Shown here: positions 1 to 6,769 of the stretch, in pieces
How positions within the stretch are numbered: position 1 is the stretch's first letter
Layout: every line of letters starts with the position of its first letter
Assembly (NCBI GenBank): GCA_043749225.1
Contig: JAYVEP010000065.1
Span: 1-14,811 of the forward strand
DNA from: JANXUC01 sp043749225
Lineage (GTDB): Bacteria; Acidobacteriota; Terriglobia; Terriglobales; Acidobacteriaceae
Reading direction: 5' to 3'
Length of the DNA stretch: 14,811 bases
The notes under the pieces: generated by a model
Seen by the model: only the letters and a program-made list of their open reading frames with translations
The model's database searches: none
Told to the model about the DNA's origin: nothing
Program-made: the position numbers and the translations under genes

Positions 1-1149
1 AGGCCCGTCGTCAAGACCCTTGGCAGTGGTTAAGCGAGTCTCTTCTCCGCCCGCTACTGGAATGGAATAGATATCAAATTCATCATTGCGCTGTCCTACA
101 AACGCTAGCGTCTTTCCGTCAGGCGACCAGCCGTGCCAGTAGGACGGTGAATTCCTGGTGATGCGTTTTGGTGTGCCGCCCCCCAGGGGCAACATATAGA
201 CCAGGGAGCGATGCTCCTCCTGGGACTGGTCACTGACAACCAGCTGCGTTCCGTCGGGAGAAATTCCGTGGTCGTTGTTGCATTGCGTCGCAAATCCAGT
301 ATCGATAACTTCCGGAATCCCGCCAGCGACCGGCAGACGTAGGATTCTTCCCTCGCGATTGAAAATGAAAGCCTTACCGTCACGACTCCAGTTCGGTGCC
401 TCAAAATGCTCGGGTGCAAGATAAACAACGCTGACATCTGGTCCTGCAATCGGCACCACTGATAGAGCGCTGAAGAGCGTAGTTTCCCCCGTTGCGGAGG
501 GCAGCGTCCTCAACTCCACATTTGAGAAGACAGCCTTCTCGACCGCATCTTTGTCGTGCGAGCAGACGCCGATCCCAACGTAAAACGTGCCGTGGACGGG
601 CACACGCAGCCAGCCCCCAGCAGGCTGCAGCTCGCCTCCTTTCGAAGCCAGTGCCATGTAAACATAGTCGCCGCGCTTCACGATCCGCAATCGCGTTGGG
701 GCAGGAATATTGGACACAATCTCGCGAGTATCCCCTCCTTTTTCATCGCGAAACTGTAGCGCCGCCAAACCATTGCCATGGAGTGCTAGGTTGGCATACA
801 CGGAATCCGTACCCAAATCTTGCCGGATCACCAGGACAGCTTTCTTGTGTTCATTCCCCGCGGTGCTTGGAAAAGCTATTTCAGATGTCACACTGACATC
901 GCCCGAGATCTTCTTCCACGCGAACTGAAAATGATCGTGCGAGAACCACATATTCTCGCCACTACCGCTAAGGGCGTAAGACTTCTTCTCAGCGTCATAG
1001 TCAATCGAACCGGGGTGGAGAACCGCGCCAACATCTCCATGCCCTTCGAAGACTCCGACGGCAGCTGTTTGCGCTACGACAAATACCGGGGCAAGAGACG
1101 CCAGCAGAAAACCTACTCGCATCAGCCACAAAATCCTTTTTCTAGGCAC
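1..1149 (-). CDS. Exported TolB-like PD40 beta-propeller protein with N-terminal lectin-like domain, 3' end cut by window edge
   Basis: The frame stays open from a GTG at 1149 to the first base, giving 383 residues with no stop. GTG is chosen because GGAGG lies 8 bases upstream; an in-frame ATG at residue 10 is the alternative. Residues 1-27 form a signal peptide (basic VPRKR, hydrophobic core, cleavage near VVAQ), so the product is periplasmic or surface-exposed. Residues about 30-215 look like a DUF1349/concanavalin-type beta-sandwich. From about 250 there are PD40 propeller blades: APNWSRDGKAFIF, HGISPDGTQLVV and HGWSPDGKTLAFV, each ending in a VAGG- or LGGG-type turn. Such proteins are often annotated as Tol biopolymer transport components, but propellers of this kind also bind peptides or glycans. 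No pal or tol genes are visible beside it, so a true Tol role is not shown. The C-terminal blades lie beyond the window. Confidence 0.87.
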   Translation of the reverse strand, partial: MPRKRILWLMRVGFLLASLAPVFVVAQTAAVGVFEGHGDVGAVLHPGSIDYDAEKKSYALSGSGENMWFSHDHFQFAWKKISGDVSVTSEIAFPSTAGNEHKKAVLVIRQDLGTDSVYANLALHGNGLAALQFRDEKGGDTREIVSNIPAPTRLRIVKRGDYVYMALASKGGELQPAGGWLRVPVHGTFYVGIGVCSHDKDAVEKAVFSNVELRTLPSATGETTLFSALSVVPIAGPDVSVVYLAPEHFEAPNWSRDGKAFIFNREGRILRLPVAGGIPEVIDTGFATQCNNDHGISPDGTQLVVSDQSQEEHRSLVYMLPLGGGTPKRITRNSPSYWHGWSPDGKTLAFVGQRNDEFDIYSIPVAGGEETRLTTAKGLDDGP

Positions 1150-1178
1150 GAACGCCACCTCCACTTCTGAGTAGAGGA

Positions 1179-1207
1179 ACGGTAAAGTCCCCCAACTGAA
1201 TTGTCAA
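1179..1207 (-). promoter_or_regulatory. Predicted sigma70-type promoter of the TolB-like gene
   Basis: On the minus strand a perfect -35 TTGACA (1207-1202) is followed by a 17-base spacer and a weak -10 TACCGT (1184-1179; T1, A2 and T6 match). The expected start near 1172 leaves a leader of about 22 bases containing the GGAGG ribosome site before the GTG at 1149. Spacing and position fit well; the poor -10 limits confidence. Confidence 0.5.
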
Positions 1208-1408
1208 TATTAGATTGGAAATGAGCGCCGTCGGGCCTAGGTGTACAAATCCACGAATAAAACGTCTTTTTCGCAGTACACAACCAAACAGTTACGGGAA
1301 GGTTCGAGAATGGATTCAGCAGGTGCCTTTGGGGCTGTCCCAGAATTTGGGTGGATTCCGTTCAGTGGGGGTCGCGACAAGTTTCGCCCAAGATATTCAC
1401 GCATGAAT

Positions 1409-1702
1409 TCAGCGTCCCTGCTCCCCCGCGCCAATCTTAGCCTGGCCATCTAGTCCGCTCATCTCAGGAAAAGCTTTCGTGAGATCCGTCGCCATGCGCT
1501 CAATAACCTTTGCTCCCCAACCCTCGGAGTCTTGTCGTAGAAGGATATCCCGACCGATGCTCCAATAGAGCACGGTTAGCTCGGAATTGACGGAGAGAAC
1601 CGCGCGCAGTTGCGTGGCGCGGATTCGTTCTTTGAGTCCCCGCAAGAATGCCTCATAGCGGGTGGTCAAGCGAGGGAGTTTCGTCCTCATTCCTTGAAGC
1701 AT
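1409..1702 (-). pseudogene. Truncated DUF1016/YhcG-family nuclease, N-terminal domain only
   Basis: This 97-codon frame begins like the DUF1016 N-terminal domain of PDDEXK nucleases (YhcG family). It has RYEAFLRGLKERIR, then AVLSVNSELTVLYWSIGRDIL, then EGWGAKVIERMATDLTKAFPEM, which matches the family pattern through about residue 82. Family members then continue with an FSxRNL-type motif, a linker and a C-terminal PDDEXK nuclease domain, usually over 300 residues in total. Here the match stops after MSGL, and an unrelated 13-residue tail (DGQAKIGAGEQGR) runs into a stop. The catalytic half is therefore missing, and none of the following 250 bases on this strand restores it in any frame I read. 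ATG 1702 or ATG 1690 could be the old start; neither has a well-spaced ribosome site. I read it as a decayed remnant. Expression as a small helical protein cannot be excluded. Confidence 0.72.
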
Positions 1703-1743
1703 ATCGTAGATTTGGAGTTTGTCGCATCCGGCCCGGCGAACAA

Positions 1744-1772
1744 TTTACGAAACTGGTAGCTTTGCGTAGAAT
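1744..1772 (+). promoter_or_regulatory. Predicted promoter of lhr giving a leaderless transcript
   Basis: A -35 TTTACG (1744-1749, 4 of 6) and -10 TAGAAT (1767-1772, 5 of 6) are separated by exactly 17 bases. The usual start point 6-7 bases after the -10 coincides with the A of the lhr ATG at 1779. No Shine-Dalgarno sequence precedes that ATG, and an in-frame TAA at 1773-1775 excludes an upstream start. Together these suggest a leaderless mRNA. Confidence 0.5.
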
Positions 1773-1778
1773 TAACCC

Positions 1779-4700
1779 ATGCTGTTTCCGGAACCCATCC
1801 CGGCCTCCCCTTCCCCGCTTGACTGGGCCCACCCGCTGGTTCGCGACTGGTTCGTTCGCAAGATGGCCACACCGACCGAACCGCAGGAGCAAGGTTGGCC
1901 GCACATTCTGGCAGGCCGCAACACCCTCATCTCCGCGCCTACCGGATCCGGCAAGACGCTGGCGGCTTTCCTAATCTGCATTGACCGTTTGGTTCGCAAG
2001 GCGGCGAACGGCGAACTGCAAGACCGCACGGAAGTTCTCTATATTTCTCCCCTGAAGGCTCTCGGCAACGACATTCAGAAGAATTTGGAGATTCCGCTTG
2101 GAGAAATCCTCGCGGATGCTGGCCAGTTCGGCATGCTGATGCCGGAGATCCGGACGGCGGTCCGCACAGGCGATACGTTGATGTCGGAGCGGCGCGCGAT
2201 GCTGAAGCGCCCGCCACACATTCTGGTAACGACGCCGGAATCGTTGTATATCTTGCTGACGGCAGACAAGAGCCGAGCCATTTTGCGTGACGTGACAACT
2301 GTGATCGTGGACGAAATCCACGCCGTCGCCGACGACAAACGCGGTGCGCATCTGGCGCTATCTCTGGAACGGCTGCAGGCTCTCACGCATCAAGTGCCGG
2401 TGCGCATAGGGCTTTCCGCAACGCAGAAACCGATTGAAGAAGTTGCGCAGTTCTTGGTCGGCGCAAATCGGCCTGCCCCCGCCATTGTGGATGTTGGCCA
2501 TCGGCGGAAGATGGATTTGGCGGTTGAAATTCCGGCCAGTCCGCTAGGGCCAATCAGTTCCAATGAGCAGTGGGACGAGATTTACGCGCGCTTGGCGGAG
2601 CTTGCGGGACAGCATCGTTCGACCCTGGTCTTCGTGAATACACGACGCATGGCGGAACGGCTGGCACATCGTTTGGAAGAGTTGCTCGGTGAAGATTCCG
2701 TTGCCACTCACCACGGTTCGATGGCCCGCAAGATGCGGCTGGCGGCGGAAACCAAGTTGAAAATGGGGCAGATCAAGCTGCTGGTCGCTACTGCTTCGCT
2801 CGAGCTTGGCATCGATATTGGCAGCGTCGATCTTGTCTGCCAGATTAATACGCCACGCTCAATCGCGGTGGCGTTGCAACGAGTAGGCCGCTCGGGTCAC
2901 TGGCGCGGAGCTATTCCGAAGGGCCGTCTTTTCGCGACCACCCGCGACGATCTTGTGGAGTGTGCGGCTTTAGTGCGTGCAATTCGCACTGGCGACCTTG
3001 ATCGCCTGGTGATTCCCGATTCTCCGTCAGACGTGTTGGCGCAGCAGATTGTGGCGGCCTGTGCTTCGCAGGAAGAGTGGGACGAAGATGAGCTCTTCGA
3101 CCTATCTCGTCACGCCTATCCATACAAGACGCTCTCCCGCGAGACCTACGAACAGATTCTCGAGATGCTCTCCGAAGGGATTGCCGCGCAACGCGGGCGC
3201 TATGGAGCCTATTTGCATCGCGACCGCGTAAACCGAAAGCTACGGGCGCGGCGGGGTAGCCGATTGGCGGCGATTACAAGTGGCGGCGCAATTCCCGACA
3301 CGGCACTTTACTCGGTGGTAGCTGAGCCCGACGGTTCCAATATCGGCACAGTGGATGAAGACTTCGCGGTGGAGAGCATGAAGGGCGACGTCATGCTCCT
3401 AGGGAATACGTCGTGGCGCATCCGTCGCGTGGAATCGAAAACCGGGCGCCTGCTGGTCGAAGACGCGCACGGAGCATCGCCAACGATTCCCTTTTGGCGC
3501 GGCGAAGCTCCGGCGCGCACGGCTGAACTTTCAGTGTGCATCGGTGAACTGCGCCAGGCGGTGAGTGATTTGCTACCGAACACTTCTCCCATTGGCATTT
3601 CGCAAAACCAGCCGGAAGTTGCCGCGGCGGTCACCTGGCTGAAAGAAGAGTGCGGGTTGGACGACTCCAGCGGCGAGCAGTTCGTCGAGTACATCTTGCA
3701 GGGTCGAGCTGTGCTGGGAGCGGTACCGTCGCAGAAAACCATCATCGCCGAACGCTTTTTCGATGAAGGCGGAGGCATGCAGCTCGTCATTCACGCGCCA
3801 TTTGGCGGGCGTGTGAACAAGGCTTGGGGACTGGCTCTTCGCAAGCGCTTTTGCCGCAGTTTCAATTTCGAATTGCAGGCAGCTGCTACGGATAACGGTC
3901 TGAATATTGCACTGGCGGAACAACATAGCTTCCCGCTGGCTGATGTTTTCCAGTATTTACAAGCGGATACCATACAGCCAATTCTGGAACAGGCGGCTTT
4001 GCCATCTCCCATTTTTGCGACCCGATGGCGTTGGGATGCGCAGCGGGCACTAGCGCTGCTTCGCTTCCGAGGCGGGAAGAAGATTCCCCCGCAGATCCAG
4101 CGTATGCGCTCCGACGATCTCCTTGCCGCAGTGTTTCCCGATGTTGCCGCGTGTCAGGAAAACATCGAGGGCGACATCCAAATTCCGGATCACCCGTTGG
4201 TCGCTGAAGTGATGAAGGATGTTTTAACCGAAGCCATGGACATCGATGGCCTCCGGGCAGTGCTCAACGGAATGGCCGATGGCTCGATTCGCTGCCTCGC
4301 GGTGGATACTCCCGTACCTTCTCAGTTTTCGCATGAAATCTTGAACGCGAATCCGTATGCGTTCCTCGATGATGCTCCGCTGGAGGAACGTCGCGCACGT
4401 GCCGTTGAGATGCGCCGCATGCTGCCAGCATCAGTCTTGGAGGAAGTCGGCAAACTCGATCCCGCAGCCATCGCACAGGTTCGCGACGAAGCTTGGCCCG
4501 ATGTGCGCGATGCCGATGAGCTGCAAGATGTTCTGCATACGCTGGTAGCGCTGCCCGTAACGTTTGATTTGGACGCGGAAAGCGCTCTGCCGGCTTCGCT
4601 GCACGCCGAATCCATCTACAAGTGGCAGCGCTGCTTCGACCATCTTGTTCTGGATGGCCGCGCGTCACGCGCGCATTCGGAGGGACGCACTTACTGGGTC

Positions 4701-6122
4701 GCAACGGAGCGCGCCAAGAACTTCTCGCTGCTCTATCCCGATGCAGTTTTCGAGCGCTGCTTGGCCGATGTCGGCACGGAAGCGAATTCCTTGGACGAAG
4801 CGTTGCTGCGGATGGTGACGGGCTGGATGCAGCATCTCGGTCCGGCAACCGCCGCAAACCTGAGCCGCACGCTCAACCTGCCAGCAAGCGCCATCGATCA
4901 AGCGCTATTGCGAATGGAGGCCAGCGGTTCGATTCTGCGCGGCAGGTTCACCGGCACAACAACAGACACGGAATGGTGCGACCGCCGCCTGCTGGCGCGA
5001 ATTCATTTCCTCACTCTTGGAACGTTGCGCAAGCAGATTAAACCCGCGACTGCCGCGCAGTTCTTGCGCTGGCTGCTGCGCTGGCAGCACATCGCGTCCA
5101 ATTCGCAACTTGCGGGAGAGCGTGGCGTGCTGGAAATCTTGCGCCAATTGCAAGGCTTTGAAATTCCGGCCAATGCGTGGGAGCGTGAAGTCCTTTCCCG
5201 CCGCGTGGCGCACTACGATCCGCAATGGCTCGATTCACTCTGCATGACCGGGGCTGTGGGATGGGGACGTCTCTCTCCACATCCCGCCACATTGGAGGAC
5301 TCATCGCAGGGCAAGCGCCGCGTTATTCCGACCAGCGTAGCTCCCGTCACATTTTTTATTCGCGAAGAGGCCGATTGGATGATTCCGCGACGCCCTGCAA
5401 ATAGCGGAAACGAAACAGATGCGCCGACTCGAGGATTGAGCGAAGGCGCGATACGGGTCTTGGAATTTCTGCGTCAGCGCGGTGCATCGTTCTTCATTGA
5501 TGTGGTCAAGGGTACTGGCAAGCTCAAAGCGGAAGTTGAGACTGGACTCTGGGAACTCGTTGCTGCCGGACTGATCACGGCAGATGGCTTCGACAATCTT
5601 CGCGCACTCATCGACCCCAAACGCCGTTCAGGACAAGGCTTTGGGCGCACTTCCCGCCCGCGACACAGTTCCGGGCGCTGGTCTCTTCTTTACACAGATG
5701 CGGTCATCGACCGCGCGAGAGCCGCTGAAGCCACCTGCTGGATGCTGCTGCAGCGTTATGGAGTCGTCTTCCGCGACCTGCTTGCCCGCGAGACTGTATT
5801 GCCAAAATGGCGGGAACTACTCATTACGTTTCGTCGTCTGGAAGATCGTGGTGAGGTTCGGGGCGGGCGATTCGTCGACGGATTCCTGGGCGAACAATTT
5901 GCTCTGCCAGTCGCGGTCGAATCCTTGCGTGCAACGCGACAACTCCCCCCGAACGGCGAGGCGGCGATTCTGTCCGCCGCCGATCCGCTCAACCTGGTGG
6001 GTATCCTTGTCCCAGGCGACCGAGTCCCCGCGATTTCAGGCCGTCACGTCGAATATCGCGATGGCATTCCAGTAAGCGAGCACCTAGCCCTTTCCAGGCT
6101 GCAGGATGCCGCGGGCGACTAG
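1779..6122 (+). CDS. lhr: Lhr-family superfamily 2 DNA helicase, full length
   Basis: This 1447-residue protein is close in size to E. coli Lhr (about 1540) and much longer than the Lhr-Core enzymes. Helicase motifs appear in order: Walker A APTGSGKT (53-60), SPLKAL (90-95), TTPESL (151-156), the DEIH box (178-181), LSAT (212-215), TLVFVNTRR (motif IV), ATASLELGIDIG (motif V) and QRVGRSGH (motif VI, about 366-373). The remaining thousand residues hold the Lhr winged-helix/beta-barrel region and the long C-terminal extension, ending in the family-like GILVPGDRVPA...VEYRDGIPV. Lhr is a 3'-5' ATP-dependent translocase and helicase linked to DNA repair, and the E. coli C-terminal part has been reported to carry uracil-DNA glycosylase activity. 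Whether that activity is kept here cannot be judged by eye. ATG 1779 is the only sensible start because a stop lies two codons upstream. It is cytoplasmic and appears to be monocistronic. No frameshift is seen. Confidence 0.95.
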   Translation: MLFPEPIPASPSPLDWAHPLVRDWFVRKMATPTEPQEQGWPHILAGRNTLISAPTGSGKTLAAFLICIDRLVRKAANGELQDRTEVLYISPLKALGNDIQKNLEIPLGEILADAGQFGMLMPEIRTAVRTGDTLMSERRAMLKRPPHILVTTPESLYILLTADKSRAILRDVTTVIVDEIHAVADDKRGAHLALSLERLQALTHQVPVRIGLSATQKPIEEVAQFLVGANRPAPAIVDVGHRRKMDLAVEIPASPLGPISSNEQWDEIYARLAELAGQHRSTLVFVNTRRMAERLAHRLEELLGEDSVATHHGSMARKMRLAAETKLKMGQIKLLVATASLELGIDIGSVDLVCQINTPRSIAVALQRVGRSGHWRGAIPKGRLFATTRDDLVECAALVRAIRTGDLDRLVIPDSPSDVLAQQIVAACASQEEWDEDELFDLSRHAYPYKTLSRETYEQILEMLSEGIAAQRGRYGAYLHRDRVNRKLRARRGSRLAAITSGGAIPDTALYSVVAEPDGSNIGTVDEDFAVESMKGDVMLLGNTSWRIRRVESKTGRLLVEDAHGASPTIPFWRGEAPARTAELSVCIGELRQAVSDLLPNTSPIGISQNQPEVAAAVTWLKEECGLDDSSGEQFVEYILQGRAVLGAVPSQKTIIAERFFDEGGGMQLVIHAPFGGRVNKAWGLALRKRFCRSFNFELQAAATDNGLNIALAEQHSFPLADVFQYLQADTIQPILEQAALPSPIFATRWRWDAQRALALLRFRGGKKIPPQIQRMRSDDLLAAVFPDVAACQENIEGDIQIPDHPLVAEVMKDVLTEAMDIDGLRAVLNGMADGSIRCLAVDTPVPSQFSHEILNANPYAFLDDAPLEERRARAVEMRRMLPASVLEEVGKLDPAAIAQVRDEAWPDVRDADELQDVLHTLVALPVTFDLDAESALPASLHAESIYKWQRCFDHLVLDGRASRAHSEGRTYWVATERAKNFSLLYPDAVFERCLADVGTEANSLDEALLRMVTGWMQHLGPATAANLSRTLNLPASAIDQALLRMEASGSILRGRFTGTTTDTEWCDRRLLARIHFLTLGTLRKQIKPATAAQFLRWLLRWQHIASNSQLAGERGVLEILRQLQGFEIPANAWEREVLSRRVAHYDPQWLDSLCMTGAVGWGRLSPHPATLEDSSQGKRRVIPTSVAPVTFFIREEADWMIPRRPANSGNETDAPTRGLSEGAIRVLEFLRQRGASFFIDVVKGTGKLKAEVETGLWELVAAGLITADGFDNLRALIDPKRRSGQGFGRTSRPRHSSGRWSLLYTDAVIDRARAAEATCWMLLQRYGVVFRDLLARETVLPKWRELLITFRRLEDRGEVRGGRFVDGFLGEQFALPVAVESLRATRQLPPNGEAAILSAADPLNLVGILVPGDRVPAISGRHVEYRDGIPVSEHLALSRLQDAAGD

Positions 6123-6162
6123 CTTCCTTGTGTGGAATATTCAGGGGTGCCGGGAGTTTGGC

Positions 6163-6180
6163 ATGGACACCTTGGACACC
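6163..6180. repeat. Tandem duplication of a 9-mer
   Basis: ATGGACACC (6163-6171) is followed directly by TTGGACACC (6172-6180), two copies differing at the first base. It lies 41 bases after the lhr stop. It could be replication slippage or a two-site binding element; nothing else supports a function. Confidence 0.4.
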
Positions 6181-6186
6181 AGATTG

Positions 6187-6231
6187 AAATAAAAACGGGC
6201 TGAAAGCCGCGCTGTTAGCGAGTTCCAGCCC
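6187..6231 (-). terminator. Rho-independent terminator on the minus strand with no visible upstream gene
   Basis: Read on the minus strand, GGGCTGGAA (6231-6223) pairs with TTTCAGCCC (6205-6197), nine pairs including one G-U. A small inner hairpin (CGCT/AGCG around AAC) sits in the loop, and GTTTTTATTT follows immediately. On the plus strand the same stem gains an A-C mismatch and has no T-run, so the minus orientation is the functional reading. No minus-strand gene lies between here and the plus-strand gene starting at 6770. Confidence 0.58.
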
Positions 6232-6653
6232 TAGTTCCACGAAACCAGTCTTCCCCCGTATTAAGAGTCCTGCATTTCGCGGAAACTTTGGAGTTCAGCC
6301 CAGTACACCGCGACACTCCGGCGGGGCAACATAGTCTGAACTCACCAAATTGCACTCGCCAGGCTCCTGACGAAGGAATTATGCAGAATCCCGGCAAGCG
6401 CATGCGCCCGACAAACCTGACATGGCCACCGCCCAGACTCCACAGCGGGAGCAGAACTCATCGGTCAAAGTCCGCTGAGGGGAACAACCCTCTAGCGGCT
6501 TCGCTCGTTTCTTGGTGCACTCTTAGGCCAAAACCATCAAGTCACCGAAAACCAGCGAATGTCCAAGGGCTAAGATATTGCTGTATAAAGGTTTAGGCTA
6601 TCCTTAAAGATCGCCCGGGCCGGACAAACCGTTTTCGAATGAGAGCCAGAACG

Positions 6654-6687
6654 CTATCCGATCCGTTAGTACTATCTGAACGGATAG
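6654..6687. promoter_or_regulatory. Nested inverted repeat upstream of the sigma54 activator gene, possible operator or leader hairpin
   Basis: Two overlapping perfect 7-base inverted repeats share their right arm. CTATCCG (6654-6660) pairs with CGGATAG (6681-6687), and ATCCGTT (6661-6667) pairs with AACGGAT (6679-6685) around an 11-base loop containing AGTACT. The left arms are thus adjacent, competing ATCCG-containing copies. It lies 82 bases before the ATG at 6770. It could be a binding site for a dimeric regulator or two alternative RNA hairpins. The symmetry is plain; the function is inferred. Confidence 0.5.
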
Positions 6688-6769
6688 TCCAGCCACAGCA
6701 AGGACTAATTCTCTCTGTGCGAAACCATGGACCTGTGTTAAACAGGAGATCACCCTTCTTTTCAACATC

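Larger units (their letters stand above)
6123..6769. other. 647-base intergenic region without a credible gene
   Basis: This stretch separates lhr from the sigma54 activator gene. I see no protein with recognisable family features; the longest plus-strand frame (6288-6596) has no ribosome site or recognisable motif. Supported contents are a tandem 9-mer (6163-6180), a minus-strand terminator (6187-6231) and a nested inverted repeat (6654-6687). A TATAAA box at 6584-6589 has no good -35 partner, so I do not call a promoter for the downstream gene. No plus-strand terminator for lhr is evident. Confidence 0.6.

Noticed and set aside
105..449. Minus-strand 114-residue frame near the left edge, and plus-strand frames at 492-1170
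   Set aside because: All overlap the clearly real minus-strand TolB-like gene, which reads open through to base 1 in another frame.
3308..3790. 160-residue minus-strand frame inside lhr
   Set aside because: Antisense shadow of lhr; serine-rich low-information translation.
4264..4857. 197-residue minus-strand frame inside lhr
   Set aside because: Arginine-, alanine- and proline-rich shadow of the lhr C-terminal region with no family features.
6288..6596. Plus-strand frame of 102 residues between lhr and the activator gene
   Set aside because: No ribosome site, no family resemblance, and a composition typical of random GC-rich sequence.
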